Source of the DNA: Actinobacteria bacterium IMCC26207
GTDB taxonomy: Bacteria; Actinomycetota; Acidimicrobiia; Acidimicrobiales; Microtrichaceae
Assembly: GCA_001025035.1 (NCBI GenBank)
Contig: LCZK01000008.1
Location: 62,001-126,000 of the forward strand
DNA: 64,000 bases
Direction of reading: 5' to 3'
In this document: positions 42,616 through 51,780 of the stretch, piece by piece
Numbering within the stretch: position 1 is the stretch's first letter
How the letters are laid out: each line of letters begins with the position of its first letter
The notes under the pieces: model-generated
The model's input: the letters and a program-made list of their open reading frames with translations, nothing else
Database searches by the model: none
What the model was told of the DNA's origin: nothing
Translations under genes and position numbers: made by a program

Positions 42616-43037
42616 CCCTCTTTTTAGATACCACAGCGCTTCTCGCCCGCTATCTCGAGGGCCCAGCCCAAGAGACAGCTTTGGTCGCTATGAGTGCTGA
42701 CCATGACTGGTGCGCGAGTTCGTTGGCACTGTCCGAGGCGCTCATGTTGGTCGACCGACTGGGGGATGACCCGCAGCGGACCGACGAGTTGCGGCGTGCG
42801 CTGCGAGATGATTGGGAGCGCATCCATACCATTCCTGTTGACCAACGCTGTTTAGACCGCGCCGCCGAACTTGGTCGCACGCAGCCAGTCCGAACGGTGG
42901 ATGCTATTCACTTAGCAGCTGCAGATCGTCTGCCGAAGCCGCTGACGTACCTGACCTTTGACCCAGGACAAATACCCGTGGCACTGGCCTTGGGGTTTGA
43001 TGTCCACAGCACAAATAGTGGTAGCGACACAGCTTGA
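42612..43037 (+). CDS. VapC-type PIN-domain toxin
   Basis: 141 residues from GTG 42612. Acidic PIN residues are present: Asp in FLDTTALLARY, Glu in LALSEALML, Asp in RTVDAIHLAAA, and Asp in LTFDPGQI. It is predicted to be a Mg-dependent ribonuclease cleaving tRNA or rRNA, held inactive by the overlapping antitoxin. Nothing indicates inactivation. Confidence 0.88.
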   Translation: MTLFLDTTALLARYLEGPAQETALVAMSADHDWCASSLALSEALMLVDRLGDDPQRTDELRRALRDDWERIHTIPVDQRCLDRAAELGRTQPVRTVDAIHLAAADRLPKPLTYLTFDPGQIPVALALGFDVHSTNSGSDTA

Positions 43038-43085
43038 TAGTGAAACAAACGGGGCAGTCCAGATTTTCGGCGCGAGAATGAATTC

Positions 43086-43709
43086 ATGACCCAAGACGCC
43101 AGCACTCTTCATCATGCCGACACAGACCTAGAGGTGCACAAGCTGGTTGTCGGGCCGATGGATAACAACGTGTTTGTCTTGCGCTGCAAACACACCGGCG
43201 ACTCGGTCCTTATCGATGCAGCCAATGAGCATGAGCAACTGTTGGAGCTAGCTCAGCGCCTTGGCGTCCGACGCGTGCTCGAGACGCACGGCCATTGGGA
43301 TCACATCCAAGCGGTACCGCAGATGCGTGACGCGGGATACTCCGTCGGAGTGACCGCTGCTGACGCCGCAATGTTGGACAGCTATGACGAGATCATCGAA
43401 GACGATGCGGTGATAGCTGTAGGTCGGCTTCGCCTCCGCACGATTTTCACGCCGGGCCACACACCAGGTTCGATCTGCTTTCAGGTTGAAGATAAGCCGC
43501 TGCTCTTTAGTGGCGACACCTTGTTTCCTGGCGGACCCGGGAATACTTCATTTGAGGGAGGCGACTTTGAGAAGATTATTTCCTCTCTCGATCGCCGACT
43601 CTTTGCGGGCCTCGAGGCCCAGACAATCGTGCTGCCCGGCCACGGCTCAGATACCACGATCGGCGCCGAATCCCCGCACTTACAAGAGTGGGTCGACCGG
43701 GGCTGGTAA
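43086..43709 (+). CDS. Metallo-beta-lactamase-fold hydrolase, glyoxalase II-like
   Basis: 207 residues. The metal motif reads THGHWDHIQ (HxHxDH), followed by GHTPGSICF, FSGDTLFPGGPGNTSF and LPGHGSDTT, which supply the remaining His and Asp ligands. The order matches glyoxalase II/persulfide dioxygenase-like enzymes of about 200 residues. It likely hydrolyses a thioester in the cytoplasm. It begins 48 bases after the toxin gene in the same direction but need not be related to it. Confidence 0.9.
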   Translation: MTQDASTLHHADTDLEVHKLVVGPMDNNVFVLRCKHTGDSVLIDAANEHEQLLELAQRLGVRRVLETHGHWDHIQAVPQMRDAGYSVGVTAADAAMLDSYDEIIEDDAVIAVGRLRLRTIFTPGHTPGSICFQVEDKPLLFSGDTLFPGGPGNTSFEGGDFEKIISSLDRRLFAGLEAQTIVLPGHGSDTTIGAESPHLQEWVDRGW

Positions 43710-43820
43710 TCGGCGTGACGAGCCCGTTTATCGGCCAAGGCCCGAACTTAAGAGCCCATCCCTTGCAAGCTGTCTGCGAGCTAAGTACCAGCTAAGCGCC
43801 CTCCCTCAGACTGCTATCGC

Positions 43821-43838
43821 GCCGAGCGAGTGCTCGGC
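43821..43838 (+). terminator. Hairpin between MBL hydrolase and Thr-rich exported protein
   Basis: GCCGAGC (43821-43827) and GCTCGGC (43832-43838) form a 7-bp stem with loop GAGT, 24 bases before the start of the next gene. It could end transcription from the MBL gene or form part of the following leader. No U-tract is present. Confidence 0.4.
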
Positions 43839-43862
43839 CGACTACCAACAAGCGAGGGAAGA

Positions 43863-44291
43863 ATGAAGACGGAACAAACCTCTGAGCAGGTCTCAATAGC
43901 TGGGTCGGCCCGACGCGCCGGTGCAGTGTTCGTAGCGATTATTGCGTGCACTGGAGCTTGGATGGTCGCTGGCGCTGGCACGGCTAGCGCTCAGCCAGAC
44001 TGCGAGGCTGGTTCCTCGGGAAGCTGCTTCTGCGTCTCAATAGACCGTTTCACAACTGCCGACAAATGCCCCGAGTCTCAAGGAAGCCCCAGCACAACTT
44101 CGACCACAACGGTCCCTGCAACAGCGCCAGAGACGACGGTGCCGGCAACGACTACGACCTCAGTTGCTGTACCCAGCACGACGCCATCTACAACGACGCC
44201 ATCTACAACGTTGCCCGCAACGGCAGTACTTGGTGCAACTGCTCAACAGCCAATCGTCGCGGCTGCATCACCGATTGAGTTCACTGGTTAG
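43863..44291 (+). CDS. Small exported Thr/Pro-rich protein
   Basis: 142 residues from ATG 43863. A signal peptide (about 15-44, AGTASAQ end) is followed by a short Cys-containing segment (C-E-A-G-S-S-G-S-C-F-C) and a Thr/Pro/Val stalk from about residue 75 to the end. The last residues are SPIEFTG and then TAG. Related actinobacterial proteins often continue after FTG with a membrane anchor; here none follows, so the product would be released or has lost its anchor. The function is unknown. Confidence 0.7.
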   Translation: MKTEQTSEQVSIAGSARRAGAVFVAIIACTGAWMVAGAGTASAQPDCEAGSSGSCFCVSIDRFTTADKCPESQGSPSTTSTTTVPATAPETTVPATTTTSVAVPSTTPSTTTPSTTLPATAVLGATAQQPIVAAASPIEFTG

Positions 44292-44292
44292 T

Positions 44293-44311
44293 CCTTCTGA
44301 CCGCCAGAAGG
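44293..44311 (+). terminator. Hairpin downstream of Thr-rich exported protein
   Basis: CCTTCTG (44293-44299) and CAGAAGG (44305-44311) form a 7-bp stem with a 5-base loop directly after the stop codon. No U-tract follows. Confidence 0.45.
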
Positions 44312-44405
44312 TGGAGGCTTGCTGCTTCGCACTGCTAGTGGACCGCTAGGTGCGGAGCGGCAAGACCCTCCCCCTTTAAGTACCCTCTCGCTTCCCAAGG
44401 ACCCC

Positions 44406-44435
44406 CTATTTCCCCTACACGCGTAGGAGAAATAG
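44406..44435. promoter_or_regulatory. SUF operator 1 (upstream of sufC1-sufS-sufU)
   Basis: Two 13-base arms centred between 44420 and 44421 pair at 12 of 13 positions around spacer ACGC; the right half-site is GTAGGAGAAA (44423-44432). It ends 9 bases before the sufC1 start. The same half-site with a related partner occurs before sufD and sufB, so this is probably the binding site of a shared iron-sulfur or iron regulator of the Rrf2/SufR kind. The regulator itself is not in the window. Confidence 0.75.
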
Positions 44436-44444
44436 ACTGGAGCA

Positions 44445-45196
<752 letters not shown>

Positions 45197-45206
<10 letters not shown>

Positions 45207-46468
45207 ATCAGTCCGAGGTTGAACAGCATGCGCCGGGGGAATTCGACGTTCTGCGCATCAAGAGCGACTTTCCGATCTTGTCTCGCACAGTGCACGACAA
45301 GCCACTTGTGTTCTTGGACTCAGCAGCCTCCTCCCAAAAGCCGCGCTCCGTGCTGCAGTCCATGGACACCTACTACGAGACCATCAACGCAAATGTGCAT
45401 CGTGCGGCGTACACCTTGGCCGAGGAAGCCACCAACGCAATGGAAGCCGCTCGTTCGAAGGTCGCAGCGTTCATCGGTGCTACCGACGCCAACGAGGTGG
45501 TATTCACCAAGAACGCAACGGAATCCATCAACCTGATCGCCCGGTCTTGGGGTGTTGCAAATCTTGAACCCGGGGACGCCATCCTGCTGACCCATCTTGA
45601 GCACCACGCCAATATCGTTCCCTGGCAACAACTCGCAGCAGAGCGCGAGTTAGAGATCCGTTGGATTCCGCTGACTCAGGATTCTCAACTCGACCTGAGC
45701 AACCTGGATTCTCTGTTGGACGGAGTCAAGATTGTCGCTCTGACATCAATGTCAAATGTTGTGGGAACCATTACCCCGGTGCGAGCCATTGCAGACGCAG
45801 CCCATGCAGCCGGTGCAGTTGTTGCCGTGGACGGGTGCCAATCGGTGCCTCACCTGCCCACCGATGTGCACCAACTTGGCGCCGACTTCCTCTCCTTCTC
45901 GGGGCACAAAATGCTCGGGCCTACGGGCATCGGCGTGCTCTGGGCGCGCAAGGAGCTCCTAGAAGCCATGCCACCGTTCCTCGGCGGCGGAGGGATGATT
46001 CTTGATGTGCGCCTAGATGGGTTTGTGGCAGCCGAAGCACCGCATAAGTTCGAAGCGGGTACTCCCCCAATCGCAGAGATCATTGGTCTCGGAGCCGCGA
46101 TTGACTATCTGAATAACCTTGGCATGGAAGCAGTCCGCCAACACGAGATGGCACTGACCGCCTTTGCCCTCGAGCACTTGTCCAACCGATTCGGAGATCG
46201 AATCTCTATATACGGCCCCCAATCTGCCGAGCTGCGCGGTGGGGCAATGAGCTTTGCCTTCGACGAGATTCACCCTCACGACCTCTCACAAGTACTCGAC
46301 CAGCACGGAGTGTGTGTTCGGCCAGGACACCACTGTGCCAAACCGCTGATGCGCCTTTTAGGCGTGGGCGCAACTGCACGAGCAAGTTGGTACGTCTACA
46401 ACGACGAGGCTGACATCACCGCACTCGGCGATGCCCTCGAGGCTGCAGGCGAGTTCTTTAGCTTCTAG
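45197..46468 (+). CDS. sufS: Cysteine desulfurase SufS
   Basis: 423 residues. The PLP lysine is in SFSGHKMLGPTGIGVLW, and the catalytic Cys is in VCVRPGHHCAKPLMRL, the short-loop group II type that needs a SufU or SufE partner. NANVHRAAYTLAEEAT and VFTKNATESINL are further family motifs. It supplies persulfide sulfur from cysteine to the SUF scaffold. It overlaps sufC1 by 10 bases, and sufU follows 73 bases downstream. Confidence 0.96.
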
Positions 46469-46541
46469 TCACTACTCTTTCCCTAGCATTAGCTCTACCG
46501 TTACCTCTACCCACCGAAACTCACTACACGGAGATCACCGC

Positions 46542-47042
46542 ATGTCGGGCCTTGAAGACCTCTATAGAGAGATCATCCTTGATCACTATCGCAGCCCACG
46601 TAATCGCGGGGAGCTCGACTCGCCCCCTGCCGTTCGGGTCGAGGGATTCAATCCGCTGTGCGGCGATGAGATTGTGGTCTACATAGATGTCGATGACTCA
46701 GCCAACGGCGATGCCGCAGTTGTAACGGACATCCGCATTGGTGGACAAGGGTGCTCCATTTCTCAGTCCTCAGCATCGATGATGTCCGCCGCCGTCAAAG
46801 GCCGCAGCATCGGCGAAATCCGAGATCTGACCAAGTCCTTCAAGTCGATGATGTCGATTCACGAAGAGGGTCTCGATGCTGATTCCGACGCAGACCCTCA
46901 AGAAGATTCGGCCGGGGCGGAATTGAAGCTCGGCGACCTTGAAGCGTTACGCGGTGTCGTGAAGTTTCCAGTGCGCATTAAGTGCGCCACCCTCGGCTGG
47001 AACACACTGCAGCAAGGCATCGACGAAGCCCTCAGTTCATAA
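46542..47042 (+). CDS. sufU: SufU sulfur-transfer protein
   Basis: 166 residues from ATG 46542 with GGAG upstream. The zinc ligands expected for SufU are present: Cys40 and Asp42 in PLCGDE, Cys in GGQGCSISQ, and Cys in IKCATLGW. It accepts persulfide from SufS and passes it to SufB. An acidic insertion (about 115-130, DADSDADPQEDSAGAE) lengthens the loop before the last Cys. It is the last gene of the plus-strand SUF unit. Confidence 0.95.
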   Translation: MSGLEDLYREIILDHYRSPRNRGELDSPPAVRVEGFNPLCGDEIVVYIDVDDSANGDAAVVTDIRIGGQGCSISQSSASMMSAAVKGRSIGEIRDLTKSFKSMMSIHEEGLDADSDADPQEDSAGAELKLGDLEALRGVVKFPVRIKCATLGWNTLQQGIDEALSS

Positions 47043-47092
47043 CCGCGAGAATTCGGTCAGTCCGAGCGGCGATTAGCCCCCGGATTAGAGCC

Positions 47093-48142
47093 TCAGCCTG
47101 CGGGAATATTCCACCGGAAGGTTGCAACCACCGGGGTGTGATCGCTCAGTGCTTCACCTGTTGAGGCAGTAAAGCGTTCTGCCGGGAACTCAATTCCTGT
47201 CGCGGAGAGCAGCACACTGTTGTTGCTGCGATACGCAAACTTATCAATGCTGCCGGGCGTGCCGCAGGCAAGTTCAGCGCATACGTCGGTCAATCCAGTT
47301 GAGGTCAAGAACTGCTCCCAGATCACGCGATCAACCTCACCCGTATTTGATTCCGGGTATCCCTCGTCTATGTGAAGGTTCGTATCTCCACCAAGAATGA
47401 TTGCCCGATCATCTCCTCGGGACTGAATAAAGAGAGAGAGTTGTTCAAAGTCCTTCACCTGAAGTGCCTGATCAAGATCGCCACTTCCCGCCTCGGCGTG
47501 CAAGCTATACACGTCCACTTCGCGACCATCGCCCAGAGTCATAGTCACTACTCGGAAGCCCTTCATGGCTAAGCAGTCGCCGGCACCTGTGAACGCATCG
47601 CCGTAACACCCAATCCACGCACCATGCGCTTCAGCAGTTAGGGGGAATCGCGATATGGCTCCGATACCGTCTCCAACAAGTAAAGGTCGGGCCGCAGGGT
47701 TGATTCCTACTGCTGCAGGTCCGGGGTGACGGTCAGTGCGGTAGGGGTGCGTGGCTTGGGCCCGTAGGCGAGTGTGGTAGTTCGTGAAATCCAGAATCCC
47801 TGCTGCCGGTTGCCACCAATCAAAATCCTCTTGTGTGAGCACAACGTCATACTCGTTCAGTAAGGGACTAATCATGGGAAGGTGTGTCTTTGGATTCTCT
47901 TTCGAGACCTCTTGAGGTAGGCCCGCCACGTTGTAACTCAAAACGCTGAACTCTGCGGGTGGTGCCGGAAGCGGAAACAGTGTGGTGGGTGGGCTTCCGG
48001 GGTCAGAGGGTGGTGCCGTGCAGGCCAAGAGCCCCAAGGTGAGTAGTACTGCGCCGAACATCGACGCGGCAGCAACTGCTGTTCCTTTACCGCTTCGGCT
48101 CTGGTGAACCTGATGCACCCTAGGAAAACCTGAACTCAACAT
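47093..48142 (-). CDS. Exported endonuclease/exonuclease/phosphatase-family protein
   Basis: 349 residues. A signal sequence with lipobox-like LGLLAC at about residue 41 precedes a Pro-rich linker and the EEP domain. Catalytic motifs are LSYNVAGLP, LTQEDFDW, VYSLHAEAG, ILGGDTNLH and SDHTPVVA, the full metal-dependent phosphodiesterase set. Candidates are a secreted DNase or sphingomyelinase-like phospholipase. It sits inside the SUF region on the opposite strand without an obvious link to Fe-S assembly. Confidence 0.88.
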   Translation of the reverse strand: MLSSGFPRVHQVHQSRSGKGTAVAAASMFGAVLLTLGLLACTAPPSDPGSPPTTLFPLPAPPAEFSVLSYNVAGLPQEVSKENPKTHLPMISPLLNEYDVVLTQEDFDWWQPAAGILDFTNYHTRLRAQATHPYRTDRHPGPAAVGINPAARPLLVGDGIGAISRFPLTAEAHGAWIGCYGDAFTGAGDCLAMKGFRVVTMTLGDGREVDVYSLHAEAGSGDLDQALQVKDFEQLSLFIQSRGDDRAIILGGDTNLHIDEGYPESNTGEVDRVIWEQFLTSTGLTDVCAELACGTPGSIDKFAYRSNNSVLLSATGIEFPAERFTASTGEALSDHTPVVATFRWNIPAG

Positions 48143-48264
48143 GAACTACAGGTTACACAGAAGCATCAAAGAGGGCCCTAAAAAGCCACTAGCAACGGGG
48201 TTCATGCATACTTATAGAGACCTTCTCCACTAGAGGCTCAGGATTGCCAAGAACGCCAAGGACC

Positions 48265-49134
48265 ATGAACCCTCCCCCAGCTATGCCAGATCAGTTTGGA
48301 ATATTCCTGCCCGATCAACACGATCAGGCAGAGGAGTTTTTTCGCGCCTATGGATTTGCTGCACTTCGCGGGGTGTTTTCAGAGGCCGAACTTGTGGCCA
48401 TGGAGCAAGAATGCGTAGCTGCGCAAGAGGAACTCACTGCGGGAAGGCTGCACGAACGCCATGGAACAGAAATCCTCATTGAGGGCGATGCCGGCGACAA
48501 GGCAAACCAGTTTGCAAATTACGTCACCTATATGACTGAGTTGTCCCCGGCAGTCACTGCTGGCGTGCATCACCGAGACGTTCTTGATCTGATGAGCAGG
48601 TTGCTGCATGAGGACTACTGGCTCCTTCACGAGCAGCGATTCGGCGTTGTCTATCAAGATGCCCGCCCGGGCCCTGAGTCGAGCTACACGCGAATCGGTT
48701 GGCATAGCGACTGGCAAAGTGGACCACATTTGGACATCTGGCCCGCAGTGGCTTTCACCTTCCACCTAGACGCGACGAGCCCCGCTAACGGATTCTTGAG
48801 GGTGGTGCCCGGAAGTCATCATTGGAATACGCCAGCACCGTTCGTCAACATCAACGACTCCCCCGTACCTGCCGGTTCAGCAGAAGCTGCCGGCCATACG
48901 AGTCAGCCCCCGCCCTCTGAGATGCCGCTCCGATTTGAGAAAGTCCCAGGCGAGATTGCCCTGTATTGCGATCGCGGAGACATCTTGTTTCACGATGCCT
49001 ACCTATGGCATTCGGCTGCTCGTGGAACCGATGACGAGACCAGGCGGCGACATATTCGCGGAAGCTTCCACAGCGGAACCGAGCAACTCAATAACGAACA
49101 CCTAGCTGACTTCGTGAAGAACGCCGCCCGCTAA
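48265..49134 (+). CDS. Phytanoyl-CoA dioxygenase (PhyH) family protein
   Basis: 289 residues from ATG 48265 (AAGGA upstream); TTG 48244 is a longer option. The double-stranded beta-helix iron site is seen as HSD in GWHSDWQSGPH and the distal His in AYLWHSAARG, with Arg in RHIRGSF to hold 2-oxoglutarate. It is a Fe(II)/2-oxoglutarate-dependent oxygenase of unknown substrate, possibly a small alcohol, compatible solute or lipid acid. An Ala/Ser/Pro insertion occurs at about 205-225. Confidence 0.88.
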   Translation: MNPPPAMPDQFGIFLPDQHDQAEEFFRAYGFAALRGVFSEAELVAMEQECVAAQEELTAGRLHERHGTEILIEGDAGDKANQFANYVTYMTELSPAVTAGVHHRDVLDLMSRLLHEDYWLLHEQRFGVVYQDARPGPESSYTRIGWHSDWQSGPHLDIWPAVAFTFHLDATSPANGFLRVVPGSHHWNTPAPFVNINDSPVPAGSAEAAGHTSQPPPSEMPLRFEKVPGEIALYCDRGDILFHDAYLWHSAARGTDDETRRRHIRGSFHSGTEQLNNEHLADFVKNAAR

Positions 49135-49179
49135 CACTCCCTAACGGAGGTTTTGAGCCCTAGCATTTTGCCTGGAGCG

Positions 49180-50223
49180 CTAGGTAGTCAATTCGGCAAG
49201 AGCCTCGGTTAGGCCTGCATAGGTTGAGTCCTCGGCCAGAATTCGCTCGAGGTCCTTACGCGCCAGCGAGCGTTTTCCTTCTCGCTCATAACAACGCGCA
49301 CGTTCAAGCCAGGCACGGTGCCGAATGAGAGGAGTTCGCTGCTTTGTTTTCAGCGCCTCCTGGAATGCCGCACGGGCCGCGTCGTAGTAAGCAAGTTCGC
49401 GCAAGGCAACCCCTCGAAACACACACAACAACGCAGTCAGGTCGTCCTGGTTTGTGATCTCATCGGTGAGTTCAACCACATCGGACCACCGGGCGAGTTC
49501 GGCGTAGAGCTCTGCTAACGAGATTGCGCTCGCTGCAGTTGGCTCAAGTTGTTCCACAATCTCGACTGCCTCAACCCTGCGGTTCTGAAGTTGCAGTAAC
49601 TCCGCTAGAGCAAGTCCAACGGTGTTTCGGCTGAGTGAAAGCGGTGCACTCACACCGGGGGCAAGAACCAAGTCGAAACTCACCGAGACGTATTTTTGGA
49701 TAAAGGGGTCAGTAGCTGGGTCTTGGCCAGATGACCACACCAGCATCAGCATGTCGCTCGCTGCTTGAACCTGCTCGGCTTGCATTCGCAGCAGCCCTGC
49801 AAGACTTGCCGCAGCAACTACATAGCGTTCTTGGCTGCGCGCAATCTTTTCGATGCGATCCACATCGCTTGCAGACATTGCCGCATACAGGTCCTTTTCT
49901 ACGCGGGGCGCAAACCATCCTGGCTTCTTTCGACGCGGCACAGGTTGAGCCTGCGCTGGAGTCGAAGCAGGTCGCGGCCCAGTTGATCTAGACCCAGTTG
50001 ATCGAGGCGGAGTTGACCTAGACGAAGCTGACTTTTCGCCATCGAGTCGCTCAACATGGGACAACCCTGTTCCTGGTATCGAGACAGTTCGCTGCAGGGT
50101 GCCATCTGCTCGCTGGGTGACACGAAACCCCTTTACTCCAGCTGAGATTCCCAAACCGCTTGGGGACATATTCAGCCGAACTCCAGGCATCAGTTGAATC
50201 GATTTCCTCATACGAAATCCCAT
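49180..50223 (-). CDS. DUF4236 protein with TPR-like C-terminus
   Basis: 347 residues from ATG 50223. The first 55 residues match DUF4236 (RKSIQLMPGVRLNMSPSGLG and then ISAGVKGFRVT). A Ser/Thr/Arg/Pro linker with short repeats (STPPRSTGSRSTGPR) follows to about residue 90. The rest is helical with regular Ala/Leu pairs, like tetratricopeptide repeats (ALCVFRGVALRELAYYDAAR, AFQEALKTKQ). No signal peptide is seen. The role is unknown, possibly a scaffold. Confidence 0.8.
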   Translation of the reverse strand: MGFRMRKSIQLMPGVRLNMSPSGLGISAGVKGFRVTQRADGTLQRTVSIPGTGLSHVERLDGEKSASSRSTPPRSTGSRSTGPRPASTPAQAQPVPRRKKPGWFAPRVEKDLYAAMSASDVDRIEKIARSQERYVVAAASLAGLLRMQAEQVQAASDMLMLVWSSGQDPATDPFIQKYVSVSFDLVLAPGVSAPLSLSRNTVGLALAELLQLQNRRVEAVEIVEQLEPTAASAISLAELYAELARWSDVVELTDEITNQDDLTALLCVFRGVALRELAYYDAARAAFQEALKTKQRTPLIRHRAWLERARCYEREGKRSLARKDLERILAEDSTYAGLTEALAELTT

Positions 50224-50308
50224 ATGGTCCCCTTCCGTGGCACCCTCACAGCCTCACAGCTTGACACTTTGGCAGTTTGCTAGCCGGCCTAGATAGCTAC
50301 CTTGCTAC

Positions 50309-50599
50309 TTAAGCAGCTAGCTCTGACATTCTTCGCGCCAGTTGCACGTCAAGCTCAGTCAGGCCGCCGGCATCATGGGTGGTGAGTTCCACTACCACTG
50401 TCGAGTAGACATTCGACCATTCCGGGTGATGGTCCAGTTTCTCTGCCACGGTGGCGCTTGCTGCCATAAAGCCAAAAGCCGCGCTGAAGTCGGCAAAATG
50501 GAACTCACGACGAAGCTTCCCAGCCTCTACCTGCCAACCTGCGAGCCCTTCTAGAGCCGCTGTAAGTTCATCGTCAGTCAAGAGATCCGGTCGAGCCAT
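50309..50599 (-). CDS. phhB: Pterin-4a-carbinolamine dehydratase
   Basis: 96 residues, full length. FMAASATVAEKLDHHPEWSN carries the family's active-site His-His-Pro-Glu-Trp, and VVVELTTHDAGGLTELD gives the second conserved His. It dehydrates the carbinolamine form of pterin cofactors in the cytoplasm. It is 43 bases downstream of a hairpin following sufC2. No aromatic hydroxylase is nearby, so a role in molybdopterin or other pterin recycling is possible. Confidence 0.92.
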   Translation of the reverse strand: MARPDLLTDDELTAALEGLAGWQVEAGKLRREFHFADFSAAFGFMAASATVAEKLDHHPEWSNVYSTVVVELTTHDAGGLTELDVQLARRMSELAA

Positions 50600-50615
50600 A
50601 GCTTCAGCCTAGATT

Positions 50616-50641
50616 GCTCAGCTAGCCGTGACCGACTGAGC
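50616..50641 (-). terminator. Hairpin downstream of sufC2
   Basis: GCTCAG (50616-50621) and CTGAGC (50636-50641) can pair around a 14-base loop, 9 bases after the sufC2 stop on the minus strand. It is weak and lacks a U-run. Confidence 0.35.
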
Positions 50642-50650
50642 TAGACCGAG

Positions 50651-51469
50651 CTACAAAAGGCCATCCGAGAAGAACGGGTCATCGACTACTGGACGCGCCG
50701 CTGCAGTTGGAGCAGCTTGCTCCTCCTCTTCGACCCAAGCCGCATATCCAGTCTCTTCCAGACGAGTCGCTATTTCAGGACCGCCGGACTCAAGAATCTG
50801 ACCATTGGCAAAGATATGGACAACGTCAGGATGCAACTCTTCTAGCAAGCGGTTGTAGTGGGTAATGGCAAGCACGCCAAGTCGCTCCCCGCCACTGAAT
50901 CCCTCGGTGGTAGCGAGTTCGATTCGCCTTGAAACGGCACGCAAGGCATCCACATCTAGCCCAGAATCCAACTCATCCAGGATGGCGATCTTTGGCCCCA
51001 ACACGGCCATCTGCACGGTCTCGTTTCGCTTCTTCTCGCCTCCAGAGAGGTCGACATTGAGCGGGCGATCGAGGAACTCACGCTCAAATCCGATCAGATC
51101 CGCTTCCGTGGCCATGAGTGATGGCACCAACTGTCGATCGCGACTAGATGCCGCGTAAGCCTCGGCTAGTACGTCCTTGACGCTGATGCCGGGAACTTCG
51201 ACTGGGTACTGCATCGCAAGATAGAGCCCCGCCTGCGCTCGTTCCCATGTGGCCATTGCCAACAGGTCAACCCCGTCCAGAGTGACAGATCCGCCGGTCA
51301 CTACATAACCAGGCTTGCCCATCAACACGTTCGAGAGTGTTGATTTCCCTGAGCCGTTTGGACCCATCACAGCGTGGACTTCTCCTGAGCGAACCGTAAG
51401 GGTCACGCCCTTCAGGATCTCCTTGCCGTCAACTGTCGCCCGAAGGTCGCTAATCACCAACTCACTCAT
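50651..51469 (-). CDS. sufC: SufC ABC ATPase, second copy (with sufD)
   Basis: 272 residues. It has Walker A GPNGSGKST, signature LSGGEKKRNE, Walker B IAILDELDSGLD and switch His in AITHYNRLL. It differs from the copy at 44445 in having an acidic/Ala-rich tail after residue 245 (VEEEEQAAPTAAARP). Its start overlaps the Rieske gene by 4 bases. Placement after sufD and the Rieske protein makes it the canonical SufBCD partner; the other copy pairs with sufS and sufU. Cytoplasmic ATPase of the Fe-S scaffold. Confidence 0.95.
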   Translation of the reverse strand: MSELVISDLRATVDGKEILKGVTLTVRSGEVHAVMGPNGSGKSTLSNVLMGKPGYVVTGGSVTLDGVDLLAMATWERAQAGLYLAMQYPVEVPGISVKDVLAEAYAASSRDRQLVPSLMATEADLIGFEREFLDRPLNVDLSGGEKKRNETVQMAVLGPKIAILDELDSGLDVDALRAVSRRIELATTEGFSGGERLGVLAITHYNRLLEELHPDVVHIFANGQILESGGPEIATRLEETGYAAWVEEEEQAAPTAAARPVVDDPFFSDGLL

Positions 51470-51780
51470 GACAGTTCCACCATGACTTCACCCTCCACAA
51501 TCGCGGTTGCATAGCTCGGCACGGCCCGCACTGCGGGAAGTGAGAGCGGTTGTCCCGTTCGTAAATCAAATGCGCTGCCGTGCTTCGGGCATTCAATCGC
51601 GCAGTCCTCAACTTCGCCTTCGCTCAGCGACACATCTGCATGACTGCAACGGTCGCCAATCGCGAAGACCTCTGAGTCAAGGCGAACCACACACAGGCGG
51701 TGGCCTTCAACATCAATGCGCAAGGCTTCCCCATCGGTGAGGTCTGCCAGGGAGCAGATTCTGACTGCAGGATTGCTCAT
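51466..51780 (-). CDS. Rieske-type ferredoxin of the SUF operon
   Basis: 104 residues. The [2Fe-2S] ligands lie in RCSHADVSL (C-x-H) and ECPKHGSAF (C-x2-H), with the NirD/biphenyl-dioxygenase ferredoxin layout. It overlaps sufD and sufC2 by 4 bases each, so it is translated in step with them. Rieske proteins occur in many actinobacterial SUF operons, perhaps as electron donors for cluster assembly; that function is not settled. Confidence 0.93.
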   Translation of the reverse strand: MSNPAVRICSLADLTDGEALRIDVEGHRLCVVRLDSEVFAIGDRCSHADVSLSEGEVEDCAIECPKHGSAFDLRTGQPLSLPAVRAVPSYATAIVEGEVMVELS

